The notes under the pieces: generated by a model | Told to the model about the DNA's origin: nothing | Seen by the model: the letters and a program-made list of their open reading frames with translations, nothing else | Database searches by the model: none | Translations under genes and position numbers: made by a program | Source: G963692885 sp964657395 | GTDB lineage: Bacteria > Acidobacteriota > Terriglobia > Terriglobales > Acidobacteriaceae | Direction: 5' to 3' | Assembly (NCBI GenBank): GCA_964657395.1 | Contig: CAZZUX010000001.1 | Span: 1 to 64,000 of the forward strand | DNA length: 64,000 nucleotides | Shown here: one piece after another, positions 17,275 to 26,420 of the stretch | Layout of the letters: each line of letters starts with the position of its first letter | Numbering within the stretch: the stretch's first letter is position 1

Positions 17275-17976
17275 ATGCCTGATGCCAAGAAGACCGCGTC
17301 CCCAGCGGAAGACAGTCAGCAGCCGTGTCCGCCCAACAATCACGATACAAACGGAAGCGAGACAGGCGCGAAAACGCCGTTCGGTCGTTTCAGCCGCAGG
17401 TCTTTCCTGGGGCAGCTTGGGGCTGCCGGGATCGCAGCAACGACACAGCCACTGATTGCAGCAGGCCAGGCCGCCACCGCCGTTAAAAACGAGGCCGAGC
17501 GTGGAGTGGAAGGTGCAGTCCCGGTCACGCTCACGATCAACGGCAAAAAATACAGTAAGCGCCTTGAGACGAGAGTGACGTTGCTGGATTTGCTGCGCGA
17601 AGACCTGCAGCTGACCGGTACCAAGAAGGGCTGCGATCACGGGCAGTGCGGAGCCTGCACGGTGCACATCAACGGTCGCCGTGTGAACAGCTGCCTGACC
17701 TTTGCGGCGATGCATGAGGGCGACGAGATCACGACGATCGAAGGCCTGGGGCAGCCGGGCAATCTGCATCCCATGCAGGCTTCTTTTGTGGAGCATGACG
17801 GCTACCAATGCGGCTACTGCACATCCGGGCAGATCATGTCCGCGGTGGCGCTGCTGAAGGAACCGATCGGGACTTCGGACCACGAGGTGAAGGAAGCGAT
17901 GTCCGGCAATATCTGCCGGTGCGGCGCGTATCCGAATATTGTCGCGGCCGTGCAATACGTCCGCAAACAAGCCTGA
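17275..17976 (+). CDS. paoA: molybdenum hydroxylase 2Fe-2S subunit (PaoA type)
   Basis: This 233-residue small subunit of a xanthine-dehydrogenase-family aldehyde oxidoreductase has a Tat signal: RRSFLGQLGAAG at about 41-52. The first 2Fe-2S domain is GCDHGQCGACTV plus a later Cys. The second, helical domain has QCGYCTSGQ and NICRCGAYPN. PaoA of E. coli (about 229 aa) has the same architecture and is exported as a folded complex. ATG 17275 is chosen for length and for GGAAGAG upstream. The frame extends further upstream without protein-like sequence. paoB starts 28 bases after the stop. Confidence 0.92.
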   Translation: MPDAKKTASPAEDSQQPCPPNNHDTNGSETGAKTPFGRFSRRSFLGQLGAAGIAATTQPLIAAGQAATAVKNEAERGVEGAVPVTLTINGKKYSKRLETRVTLLDLLREDLQLTGTKKGCDHGQCGACTVHINGRRVNSCLTFAAMHEGDEITTIEGLGQPGNLHPMQASFVEHDGYQCGYCTSGQIMSAVALLKEPIGTSDHEVKEAMSGNICRCGAYPNIVAAVQYVRKQA

Positions 17977-18004
17977 GCGAACCGGAACCAGACAGGACGC
18001 AACG

Positions 18005-19015
18005 ATGAATACTTTTGAATTGAGCAAGGCTTCGAGCGTGGAGCAGGCGTCGCGGCTGGCGGCGGTGTCGAAGACGGCGCAGCAGGGCGCGGATGTGCGG
18101 TTTGTGGCAGGCGGGACGACGCTGATCGACCTGATGAAGCTGAACGTGGAGCAGCCGCGCAAGGTGGTCGACATTAATCGGCTGGTCCTGAGCGCGGTGC
18201 AGCAGCAGCCGGATGGTTCGCTGAAGATTGGTGCGCTGGTGCGGAACTCCGACCTGGCGCATGACCCGGCAGTGATGAAGAGTTATCCGGCGTTGTCGCA
18301 GGCGCTCCTGTCGGGTGCGTCGGCGCAGTTGCGCAACATGGCGACGACGGGTGGCAACCTGCTGCAGAGAACGCGCTGCAACTACTTCCGCGATACCAGC
18401 TATAAAGAGTGCAACAAGCGGACACCTGGTTCGGGCTGCGCAGCGATTGGCGGACACAATCGGATGCTGGCGATCCTTGGGACGAGCGAACACTGCATTG
18501 CGACACATCCGTCGGACATGGCGGTTGCGATGGCGGCCTATGAAGCGAAGGTACAGATCGAGGGCAGCAAAGGCAGCCGTACTGTCGCGCTGCAAAACTT
18601 CTATCTGCTGCCGGGGTCGACTCCTCATCTTGAGACGGTGCTGGAGCCCGGCGACCTGATTACGCACGTGATGTTGCCGGCGCAGGCTGCGGGCACGAAA
18701 AGCGTGTATTTGAAATTGCGCGATCGAGCGAGCTATGAATTTGCGCTGGCCTCTGCCGCCGTGGTGGTGAACGTAGACGGCAATCGTTTGAAGCAGGTAA
18801 GGATCGCCCTTGGTGGCGTTGGCACGCGGCCATGGCGGGCGGAAGAAGCTGAACATCTGCTGATGGGCAAGCCGGCAGAGGAGCAGCATTTTCGTGCGGC
18901 GGCTGAGGCGGCGCTGAAGCATGCGAAGCCACAATCGCAGAATGCATTCAAGGTTGAGTTGTCGAAGCGCTGCCTGGTGCGTGCTTTGAAGATGGCCACG
19001 ACAGAGAACGTGTAA
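18005..19015 (+). CDS. paoB: molybdenum hydroxylase FAD-binding subunit (PaoB type)
   Basis: This 336-residue subunit carries FAD and passes electrons from the 2Fe-2S subunit to the acceptor. Family signatures are RFVAGGTTLIDLMK, LRNMATTGGNLLQRTRC and RDRASYEFALASAAVVV. The Cys-rich insert (RTRCNYFRDTSYKECNKRTPGSGC...EHC) matches the extra 4Fe-4S site of PaoB. ATG 18005 follows ACAGGACG. The stop is 18 bases from the paoC start, in one operon. Confidence 0.92.
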   Translation: MNTFELSKASSVEQASRLAAVSKTAQQGADVRFVAGGTTLIDLMKLNVEQPRKVVDINRLVLSAVQQQPDGSLKIGALVRNSDLAHDPAVMKSYPALSQALLSGASAQLRNMATTGGNLLQRTRCNYFRDTSYKECNKRTPGSGCAAIGGHNRMLAILGTSEHCIATHPSDMAVAMAAYEAKVQIEGSKGSRTVALQNFYLLPGSTPHLETVLEPGDLITHVMLPAQAAGTKSVYLKLRDRASYEFALASAAVVVNVDGNRLKQVRIALGGVGTRPWRAEEAEHLLMGKPAEEQHFRAAAEAALKHAKPQSQNAFKVELSKRCLVRALKMATTENV

Positions 19016-19033
19016 CCGAGTTTCGGAGAAGAG

Positions 19034-21289
19034 ATGGCTACGACAGTTGCGCATCCGGATGTGAAGAAGTCTGCATCGATTATTGGCAGCAGTGTCCCGC
19101 GAATCGATGGGCCGCAGAAGACGTCGGGTACGGCGATGTACTCGTCAGATTACTATTTTCCCGGCATGCTGTTTGCGGTGCCGGTGTGCAGCACGATTGC
19201 GCACGGAAAGATTGTGAGCCTGGATGCGTCGGCAGCCGAGGCGATGCCGGGCGTGGCGAAAGTGTATCGCTATGGGCATGCGCCCAAGATGTATCGGCCG
19301 CTGCCGGATGACGAGAATGCCCACGTGGATGAGACCCGGCCCCCGTTTGAAGATGAGCGGATTTACTACAGTGGTCAATATGTAGCCGTAGTAGTTGCAG
19401 ATACCCTGCAGCGGGCGCAAGCTGCGGCGGATGCAGTGGTCGTGAAGTATGTCGAGGAGAAGCCCAATGTGTCGACCGAGCTGGGTGAGGGCTTTGCTCA
19501 TCTGAAGGTGGGCAGTGAGCGCGGCAATGCGGAGACTGCTTTCACGAGCGCGCCGGTGAAGGTGGACTACACCTACGTGACGCCGGTGGAGACGCATAAT
19601 CCGATCGAAATGCATGCGGCGGTAGCGGTGTGGGAGAACGGCCGGTACACGTTGTATGAGACGACGCAGTCGCTCAAGAACCAGCAGGCGGCGATGGCGC
19701 AGATTCTCGGAGTACCGCCGGAGAACGTGCAGATCGTGATGAAGTTCCTGGGTTCAGGATTTGGCGGAAAGCTGTTTCCGTGGCCTCATTCTGCGATGGC
19801 TGCTGTGGCGGCGCGCGATACGGGACGGCCGGTGAAGATCGTGGTGAGCCGGAGGATGATGTTCTCGAATGTGGGGCATCGGCCGCGTACGCAGCAGCGC
19901 GTGAAACTTGGCGCGACGGCCGAGGGTAAGCTGGTTTCGCTGCAGCATGACTATGTGAGTGATACGTCGATGCTGGATGAGGTGGGTGAGAATTGCGGCG
20001 AGGCCACGCCGTACGCCTACAGCACACCCAACCTGAGCGTGCGGGCGGCGATGGTACAGCGTCACCTGGGAACGCCGACGGCGATGCGCGGACCGGGCGC
20101 GGTGCCTGGACTGTTTGCGCTGGAGTCGGCGATGGACGAGCTGGCGATCTCGCTGAAGATGGATCCAGTCCAGCTGCGTCTTTTGAACGAGCCAGAAAAG
20201 GATGAGAGCAACGGCCTACCATTTTCATCGCGACACATGAAGGAGTGCCTGACGGTAGGCGCGGAGAAGTTTGGCTGGGCCAAGCGCAATCCGGCAGTGG
20301 GTTCGATGCGAGATGGCGATCGAATTCTTGGATGGGGTGTGGCGGCGTGCTCGTGGATCGCGATGCGGCTGCCGTGCGAAGCGACCGTGGAGTTGCGCGA
20401 TGACGGCTCGGCGCGAGTGAGTTGCGCGACGCAGGATATCGGCACGGGGACGTACACCATTTTTGCGCAGGCGGTACATGCGAAGACCGGAATCCCGATT
20501 GAGAAAATCCAGGTGGTGCTGGGGAACAGCTCGCTGCCGACAGGGCCTTTGTCGGGTGGGTCATTCGTAACAGCAACGGTACTTCCTGCGATTGGACAGG
20601 CATCCGACGCTGCGGCTGCGGCGTTGCTGAAAGTGGCGGTTGGGGTGAAGGGCTCGCCTTTTCAGAACGGCAAGGCTGAGGAACTGTCGTTTACCGACGG
20701 ACGGGTGCATCGCAAGGACCAGGATGCGGCGCAGGGAATGCCGTTCGAAGAAATATTGAAGATGGCGAATGTGCGGGGCGCGAGCGGCGAGGGCAAGTCG
20801 CAGTCGTCGATGGAAGATCCGGAGATGAAGAAGTACTCGCTGCATTCGTACGGTGCGCAGTTTGTGGAAGTGAGCTGGGATCCCGGGATTGCTCATCTGA
20901 AGGTGGAGCGGGTAGTGTCAGTGATCGATGTGGGAAAGATTATCAACCAGCGTCCTGCGCGCAACCAGGTGGAGGGTGCGGTGGTGATGGGTGTTGGCAT
21001 GGCGCTGTTCGAGGAGACGATCTACGATTCGCGCAATGGACATCCGGTGAACAATAATCTTGCGGACTACCTGATGACGACGAACGCAGATTCGCCAGAG
21101 ATCGATGTGCACTTCCTGAATCATCCCGACCTGGTACTGAACGAGTATGGCGCGCGCGGTGTTGGCGAAATCGGGCTGGCGGGCGTGGCACCAGCGATTA
21201 CGGCGGCGGTGTATCACGCAACTGGAGTGCGAGTCCGTGAGTTGCCGGTGCGCATCGAAGATCTGCTGAAGGACGAGAAGCGCGCCTAG
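19034..21289 (+). CDS. paoC: molybdenum hydroxylase molybdopterin-binding subunit (PaoC type)
   Basis: This 751-residue catalytic subunit should bind molybdopterin cytosine dinucleotide and oxidise aldehydes or aromatic heterocycles. The N-terminal part has GSSVPRIDGPQKTSGTAMYSSDY. FLGSGFGGKLFPWPH and ARDTGRPVKIVVSRR are typical cofactor loops. RGPGAVPGLFALESAMDELA follows. Near the C-terminus, GARGVGEIGLAGVAPAI contains the Glu that acts as catalytic base in the family. The length matches PaoC (about 732) rather than XdhB-like subunits without a Tat partner. GGAGAAG precedes ATG 19034. Confidence 0.93.
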   Translation: MATTVAHPDVKKSASIIGSSVPRIDGPQKTSGTAMYSSDYYFPGMLFAVPVCSTIAHGKIVSLDASAAEAMPGVAKVYRYGHAPKMYRPLPDDENAHVDETRPPFEDERIYYSGQYVAVVVADTLQRAQAAADAVVVKYVEEKPNVSTELGEGFAHLKVGSERGNAETAFTSAPVKVDYTYVTPVETHNPIEMHAAVAVWENGRYTLYETTQSLKNQQAAMAQILGVPPENVQIVMKFLGSGFGGKLFPWPHSAMAAVAARDTGRPVKIVVSRRMMFSNVGHRPRTQQRVKLGATAEGKLVSLQHDYVSDTSMLDEVGENCGEATPYAYSTPNLSVRAAMVQRHLGTPTAMRGPGAVPGLFALESAMDELAISLKMDPVQLRLLNEPEKDESNGLPFSSRHMKECLTVGAEKFGWAKRNPAVGSMRDGDRILGWGVAACSWIAMRLPCEATVELRDDGSARVSCATQDIGTGTYTIFAQAVHAKTGIPIEKIQVVLGNSSLPTGPLSGGSFVTATVLPAIGQASDAAAAALLKVAVGVKGSPFQNGKAEELSFTDGRVHRKDQDAAQGMPFEEILKMANVRGASGEGKSQSSMEDPEMKKYSLHSYGAQFVEVSWDPGIAHLKVERVVSVIDVGKIINQRPARNQVEGAVVMGVGMALFEETIYDSRNGHPVNNNLADYLMTTNADSPEIDVHFLNHPDLVLNEYGARGVGEIGLAGVAPAITAAVYHATGVRVRELPVRIEDLLKDEKRA

Positions 21290-21316
21290 CGTTGAGAGGA
21301 CGGAACTCGTCGGGAA

Positions 21317-22450
21317 ATGGGGCATGTAGCAGTGTCAGACCTTGACCAGGTACTGCAATTGTGGCGGCAGATCGCAGACGGAGTGGAAGAATGCGTTCTT
21401 GCGACCGTGGTGCGCGTGGAAGGGTCTTCGTACCGCAAGCCCGGTGCTCGCATGCTGATGACGAAGAGTGGACTGCGCGCCGGGACGATCAGCGGAGGAT
21501 GCCTGGAGGCGGAAGTAAGTAAGCAGGCGTGGTGGCTGACGGAAAAGGGACCTTTGGTAAAGGCCTACTCCACGTCTTTTGAGACGGATGGCGACCGGCC
21601 GTACGGATTGGGCTGCGGCGGAACAGTGCATCTGCTGCTGGAGCGGCGGGAGTCTGCGGAAGGTTTCCTGAGGCGACTAAAGGCGGCATGGGAGGCGCGG
21701 CTGCCGCTGGCATGCGCGGTGGCGCTGAGTGGTCCGGAGACAGGTAGGCGCAGCCTGGTAGATGAAGATACGGAGGCGGGCGAGGACGTACTGGGCGCGC
21801 TGGCCATGGATGCTTTCCGGTCAGGCGTGTCATCTTTCCTGGCGCCGGATGGTGTCGGAGAGGGAGTGGCTGTGTTTGCCGAATACCTTGCGCCGAGATG
21901 CGGGCTGATGGTGTTTGGAGCAGGCGACGACGCGAAGCCGCTGGTGGCGCTGGCTCGGACGATGGGCTGGCATATCACGGCAGCGGATGGACGATCAAAC
22001 CTGGCGACGAGAACGCGCTTTCCGGAAGCGGATGAGGTGATTGTCCTGACCAGCGCGGACGAGGCGAGAGCGAGACTTCGTTCGACAGATGCGGCGGTTT
22101 TGATGACGCACAGCTATGAGCAGGATTTGAAATACCTGCCGATGCTGTTGACGACGCCGCTAGCGTATCTGGCGGTGCTGGGTCCTCGGTACAGGACGGC
22201 TGATCTTCTGCAAGATGCTGCTGCGCGGAAGGATGTCGGTGCTGAGGAGAGCCGGATGAAGGTGCACTCGCCAGCGGGGCTGAACCTGGGTGGAGACGGG
22301 CCGGCTGTAATCGCGTTATCGATTGTGGCTGAAATACAGGCGACGATCAGCAAGGCTGTGGAGCTCACGGGCCGGAGCGCGCCCAGCCGTGTCGAGAGTA
22401 ACAGTCGAGAGGCGCGGGCTGTTGCTTCTTTATCTACCGTCCTAACGTAA
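21317..22450 (+). CDS. XdhC/CoxI-family molybdenum cofactor insertion protein (PaoD-like)
   Basis: This 377-residue protein is a maturation factor that loads the sulfurated molybdenum cofactor into the PaoABC-type enzyme encoded just upstream. The N-terminal XdhC domain has ATVVRVEGSSYRKPGARML, GTISGGCLEAEV and the GLGCGGTVHLLLE block. The C-terminal Rossmann-like part begins at LMVFGAGDDAKPL and includes LGPRYRTADLL. The gap to paoC is 27 bases. The start may be ATG 21317 or the GTG at 21332; neither has a clear Shine-Dalgarno. Confidence 0.88.
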   Translation: MGHVAVSDLDQVLQLWRQIADGVEECVLATVVRVEGSSYRKPGARMLMTKSGLRAGTISGGCLEAEVSKQAWWLTEKGPLVKAYSTSFETDGDRPYGLGCGGTVHLLLERRESAEGFLRRLKAAWEARLPLACAVALSGPETGRRSLVDEDTEAGEDVLGALAMDAFRSGVSSFLAPDGVGEGVAVFAEYLAPRCGLMVFGAGDDAKPLVALARTMGWHITAADGRSNLATRTRFPEADEVIVLTSADEARARLRSTDAAVLMTHSYEQDLKYLPMLLTTPLAYLAVLGPRYRTADLLQDAAARKDVGAEESRMKVHSPAGLNLGGDGPAVIALSIVAEIQATISKAVELTGRSAPSRVESNSREARAVASLSTVLT

Positions 22451-22474
22451 CTTTTCAAATTACAGATTATTGGT

Positions 22475-22499
22475 AAGGATGGATTCACTGATCCTTTTT
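22475..22499 (+). terminator. possible weak terminator after the xdhC-like gene
   Basis: AAGGAT (22475-22480) pairs with ATCCTT (22491-22496) around a 10-base loop and is followed by TTT. The stem is only 6 bp and AT-rich, so confidence is low. Confidence 0.3.
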
Positions 22500-22577
22500 A
22501 TGCCTTTGGTGTCGTTCACCATGGGGCACTTGCCTGTGAAGGCGATGCAGTTTTGCGTGACTTGAGGAGCCTGGCCG

Positions 22578-23774
22578 ATGATTTACCACGTATTGCCCGA
22601 AGTAGAACCATTCTCCGAATTTGCAGGCGGAGCGCTCTCCCGCTGGGTTGCGCACACGGTCCGTTCGGATGATGCCAGGATTATCTGTCCGTGGGCCGAT
22701 GATAGCTGGATCTTCGACAGGAAGCGGCTGCTGCCGATGACGGGTATGCGGTGGTATGGCAAGTTCCTGAAGCATCGGGATTTCTGCCTGCGCATTTCTT
22801 ACCGGGTTCGCGTCTTGCGTTGGCTCATGAAGTCTGTGGTGGAGCGATTGAAGGATGGCGATGTGTTGTACATCCACAATCGTCCGGAGTATGTGCTGGC
22901 GCTGCCGCCTGCAGAGAAGCGCAAAACCCATTACAAAGTGGTCCTGCATATGCACAATGATCACCTGGCGAATCTTACCGCTGCGGAGAAGGCGCGCCTG
23001 AGTCCGGATCTTACGGTGTTTAACAGCGAGTTTCTTGAGCAGCAGGGGCGGCGGCTAGTCAAGAACCTGGAGAATACTGCGGTTCTATATAACGGGGCAG
23101 ACGAGAATTGTTTCTATCCGCCTCTCTCTGCGAAAGAGACACTGCCGGTGACAGTCCTGTTTGTGGGTCGCCTCATTCCAGAGAAAGGCGTGCATATCCT
23201 GGTGGAAGCCATGCGATTGTTGCAGCAGCAGGGTTCTTCTGCCGTGGCGAGGATTGTAGGGAGCGTGGGTTTTGGCGATGACCGTAGTTCTGAGTACCTG
23301 GAACGGCTGCGTCTTCATGCGCCGAGCAATGTGAAGTTCATCCAGTACACAGCGGGGAAGGCATTGGCGGATGAATTTCGCGGTGCTGCAATCTTCTGTT
23401 GTCCCTCGCTGTGGGAAGAGCCGTTCGGAATGGTGAATGTGGAAGCGATGGCTTCGGGTCTGCCTGTAGTGGCGACAGATGCCGGAGGAATACCCGAGAT
23501 CTTTGCAGAGGGTGGAGGTCTGCTGGTGCCGCGGGATTCGATTGAGGCGCTGGCGACCGCGCTGCAGCGGTTGATCCTGGAACCGTCGTTGCGAAGGCAC
23601 CTGGCGCGCGAGGGATTTGCCAACTACCAGAAGAGATTTCGCTGGAGCATGATTTCTGCCGGGTATCGTGCCTTAATGAGCCGGTTGCAGTCGGAGTCGG
23701 TCACGTCCAAGCCTTCTGTGATGCATCCTGCGCTGGATCGTTTGAAGGTTGTGCCGGCGATGCATCGCGCTTGA
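22578..23774 (+). CDS. GT4-family glycosyltransferase
   Basis: This 398-residue GT-B fold enzyme is of the glycosyltransferase 1/4 group. The donor-binding half has VTVLFVGRLIPEKGVHILVEAM and PSLWEEPFGMVNVEAMASGLPVVATDAGGIPEI, which includes the EPFGMVNVEAMA E-x7-E motif. The N-terminal half has GGALSRWVAH. Such enzymes add a nucleotide-activated sugar to a lipid or polysaccharide. GAGGAG lies about 10 bases before ATG 22578. It stands alone after the pao cluster, with no other polysaccharide genes next to it, so its acceptor is unknown. Confidence 0.87.
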   Translation: MIYHVLPEVEPFSEFAGGALSRWVAHTVRSDDARIICPWADDSWIFDRKRLLPMTGMRWYGKFLKHRDFCLRISYRVRVLRWLMKSVVERLKDGDVLYIHNRPEYVLALPPAEKRKTHYKVVLHMHNDHLANLTAAEKARLSPDLTVFNSEFLEQQGRRLVKNLENTAVLYNGADENCFYPPLSAKETLPVTVLFVGRLIPEKGVHILVEAMRLLQQQGSSAVARIVGSVGFGDDRSSEYLERLRLHAPSNVKFIQYTAGKALADEFRGAAIFCCPSLWEEPFGMVNVEAMASGLPVVATDAGGIPEIFAEGGGLLVPRDSIEALATALQRLILEPSLRRHLAREGFANYQKRFRWSMISAGYRALMSRLQSESVTSKPSVMHPALDRLKVVPAMHRA

Positions 23775-23786
23775 AGGCAGCGACAG

Positions 23787-24947
23787 CTAGCGTTCGCGGC
23801 GGGCTTTGATCATTGGAACTACGTGAACGGTGACGTCGCGAACTTCGGAGAGGAAGCGGTTGATGACAGAGCCGCGCAAAAGGATATCGAGACGCGAGCG
23901 GGCAGACTGACCAAAAACGACGTGCGCGAGATTTTCCTGCTTTGCGAATTCGATCAGGGCGTTGGAAACCTTCTTGCTTTTGAGCACTACGACTTTTGCG
24001 CCCAGTTCGCGGGCAGAGCGTTGGTACTCTTCCATGCGGTGGGTCGTTTCGGGATCGGCATGCCGCTCGTCGAGTTCCGGTGATTCAACGCGGACTGCAT
24101 ACCACTCGCTCGAAAGCCGGCCGGCAAGGCGGGCGCCCAGGCGGAGCAGGCGGTCGGCTCCTGGACGAACCGACAGGCAGACCATGACTTTTTCGGGCAT
24201 GGGTGCCTGATCAAGGCCCTGGATGCGCCTGTATTCGGCTGCACGCGTACCGACTTCCTCGGCAGTCGTGCGCAGCGCGAGTTCGCGCAGCATGTTCAGA
24301 TTGCCTTTGCGGAAGAAGTTGGAGAGTGCCTGCTCCACTTTGTCCGGAGTGTAGATTTTGCCTTGACGGAGGCGGGAGCGAAGTTCTTCGACAGTGATGT
24401 CGACGTTCACGACTTCGTCGGCGCGTTTGAGGATGCTGTCAGGGACGGTTTCGCGAATCTGCGTGTTGGCGGAGCGAGCGACAGCGTCGTTGAGAGTTTC
24501 GATGTGCTGGATGTTGACGGCGGTCATGACGTTGATGCCGGCATCGAGCATTTCGAGAACATCTTCGTAGCGCTTGCGATTGCGTGAGCCGGGAACGTTG
24601 GTGTGTGCCAGTTCGTCGACGATGATGGTGCGGGGTTTGCGTACGAGGATGGCTTCGAGATCCATCTCGTGCAGCTTGACCGAACGATAGTTAATTTCTT
24701 TTTGTGGAATGACCTCGAGGTCGCGAATCATCGCTTCGGTATCAGCGCGGCCGTGTGTCTCAATCAGGCCGATGACAACTTCCACTCCCTGTTTGCGCAG
24801 CAGGTGAGCGTCTTCCAGCATCTGGTAGGTCTTGCCAACGCCTGGCGCGGCGCCGATGTAGACGCGTAACTTTGCTGCTTCCGGAGGGGGAACGGGGAGG
24901 GCCAGATCGTCAGCGGCCGGCTCCAAGTGGGGATCGTCGATAGCCAT
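23787..24947 (-). CDS. stand-alone KdpD N-terminal sensor domain with USP domain
   Basis: This 386-residue protein covers only the cytoplasmic N-terminal part of KdpD. It has the KdpD Walker motif GAAPGVGKTY (about 32-41), THGRADTEAM, and TIIVDELAHTNVPGSRNRKRYEDV, followed by a universal-stress-like domain (about 255-380: VMVCLSVRPGADRLLRLGARLAG, GQSARSRLDILLRGSVINRFL). There is no membrane segment and no kinase domain; full KdpD is about 890 residues. Its ATG directly follows the TGA of the upstream kinase-like gene (24948), so the two probably replace one split KdpD. No kdpFABC or kdpE is in the window. It likely senses potassium or nucleotide state; this is inference. Confidence 0.88.
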   Translation of the reverse strand: MAIDDPHLEPAADDLALPVPPPEAAKLRVYIGAAPGVGKTYQMLEDAHLLRKQGVEVVIGLIETHGRADTEAMIRDLEVIPQKEINYRSVKLHEMDLEAILVRKPRTIIVDELAHTNVPGSRNRKRYEDVLEMLDAGINVMTAVNIQHIETLNDAVARSANTQIRETVPDSILKRADEVVNVDITVEELRSRLRQGKIYTPDKVEQALSNFFRKGNLNMLRELALRTTAEEVGTRAAEYRRIQGLDQAPMPEKVMVCLSVRPGADRLLRLGARLAGRLSSEWYAVRVESPELDERHADPETTHRMEEYQRSARELGAKVVVLKSKKVSNALIEFAKQENLAHVVFGQSARSRLDILLRGSVINRFLSEVRDVTVHVVPMIKARRER

Positions 24948-26420
24948 TCAGCCCACCTCGATTGGATGACGGCTCATGGACGGTGTAGCGACTGGCAGGA
25001 TGAAGGAGACGGTCGTGCCCTGTCCGACACGGCTTTCCATGGAGACTTGTCCCCGCTGCAGTTCGATCAAGCGGCGAACAAGGGCGAGGCCCAGGCCGGT
25101 GCCGTCACCGCTGGAGTCGACGAACCGGCCGAAGATGCGGGGTAGTCGCTCGGGTTCAATGCCGCGTCCGGAGTCGCGCACGAAGAACTGAATGCGATCG
25201 CCGGTCTCCTGAACTTCGAGGATGATGGAGCCGTTTTCCGGAGTGAAGCGGATGGCGTTGGTGATGAGATTGTCCATGACGCTGCGAAGTGCGCGGCGAT
25301 CGCCGGAGATGGGGGAGAGATCGGCATAGCCCTGTACCTGGAGATCAATGTGTTTTTTGCGAGCTGCTTCGCGATGGCGGTTGAGGGCATCCTGAAGCAG
25401 ATCGATGGGCCGAAGTTTTTCGACACGGATTTCTCGACGGCCGCTGTCGAGTTCGGCGACATCGATGAGGTCCGCCATCAGGTCGGTCAGATTTTCGGCG
25501 GACTGTTGTACACCCTGGATGAGATCGAGTTGAAGGGGACGTAATTCGCCGGCAAATCCTCGAAGCAGCGCGTAGAGGCCGAGCCGAGCCTGTTCGAGGG
25601 GTTCGCGCAGCTTCTGGGATGCGACGGAGATGAAGCGGGTTTTGAAGCGGTCGAGATCCTGCAGCTCGGTCATGTCTTCGAGAACCGACACGGCCCCCAG
25701 CAATCTGCCGTCTGCATCGCGCATCGGGGTGGTGCGGAGGCGGTAAGAGCGATTGGCATTGCCGATCCGAAGCGGGAGTATGGCGCTTTCACCTTCGTGT
25801 GCGATTGGTCGCTGCATGGCAACGGCGTCGCGGACTGCCGCCAGTATCTTCTCGCCGCCCGGGGTACTGGAGAGAGCAAGCCGAGCATCGGCTGTATCGC
25901 CGAGGATGGCGCCGGCAGCCTGGTTGAGCTTCAGGACCTGGCCGCGGGCATCTGTGACGATAATTGGTTCGTAGATGGACTGAACGACGGCATCGGATAG
26001 CTGATATTCCATCTGGCGGCGGCCTTGTTCAGTCTCGCGGAGGTCGCGCAGTCGGACGGCCATGCGATTGATTTCCGTAGCGATGGTGCCGAGGTCATCG
26101 TGATAGCCCCACTCCATGCGAGCTTCGAGATCTCCCTGGCCAATGGAACGCACAGTCAGGGCGGCCTGACGCAGTGGGCGCAGAACCAGGAGCGCAGTCG
26201 CAGCCGCTACCAGGGTGGCAAGCAGGATGATGACGACGGCGCCGGTGCGCGCGTGATAAGCCAGCACATCGCGAGTGGCCATGGCAGCTTCGCGGGTGAG
26301 GTGGGCGTGATCAAGCGCGGCTGCATGGCTGAGGGCGGCGCCGGCGAAGATCCCGGCTCCCGCTGTGAGTAACAGCAGGAGAGTGAGGCCGAGGATCAGG
26401 CGACGCGGAAGGCTGAGCAT
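24948..26420 (-). CDS. HAMP-PAS histidine-kinase-like protein lacking the H-box histidine
   Basis: This 490-residue inner-membrane protein has two membrane segments (about 9-30 and 60-82), a HAMP domain, a PAS domain (about 142-245: SIYEPIIVTDARGQVLKLNQAAGAI) and a kinase core. The dimerisation box reads FISVASQKLREPLEQA, so the phospho-accepting His of the usual SHELRTPL is Gln (residue 269, codon 25614-25616). The ATP-binding domain looks intact: VMDNLITNAIRFTP, RDSGRGI and GDGTGLGLALV. It may bind ATP without autophosphorylating in the standard way. It runs into the KdpD N-terminal gene as a coupled pair (TGAATG) and may form the membrane and kinase half of a split KdpD. Confidence 0.85.
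   Translation of the reverse strand: MLSLPRRLILGLTLLLLLTAGAGIFAGAALSHAAALDHAHLTREAAMATRDVLAYHARTGAVVIILLATLVAAATALLVLRPLRQAALTVRSIGQGDLEARMEWGYHDDLGTIATEINRMAVRLRDLRETEQGRRQMEYQLSDAVVQSIYEPIIVTDARGQVLKLNQAAGAILGDTADARLALSSTPGGEKILAAVRDAVAMQRPIAHEGESAILPLRIGNANRSYRLRTTPMRDADGRLLGAVSVLEDMTELQDLDRFKTRFISVASQKLREPLEQARLGLYALLRGFAGELRPLQLDLIQGVQQSAENLTDLMADLIDVAELDSGRREIRVEKLRPIDLLQDALNRHREAARKKHIDLQVQGYADLSPISGDRRALRSVMDNLITNAIRFTPENGSIILEVQETGDRIQFFVRDSGRGIEPERLPRIFGRFVDSSGDGTGLGLALVRRLIELQRGQVSMESRVGQGTTVSFILPVATPSMSRHPIEVG

Noticed and set aside
17834..19054. 406-codon leftward open frame opposite paoA and paoB
   Set aside because: It is antisense to paoA and paoB with clear cofactor motifs. 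Its Arg/His-rich, low-complexity translation is an artefact of high-GC codon use.
19310..19335. Second parS-like site (CCACGTGG) inside paoC
   Set aside because: Only the central 8 bases match; the outer TGTT and AACA arms are missing. A similar partial match near 45240 was rejected for the same reason.
19674..20603. Leftward open frame of about 310 codons inside paoC
   Set aside because: It is antisense to the catalytic subunit and rich in Ser/Pro/Arg with no recognisable domain.
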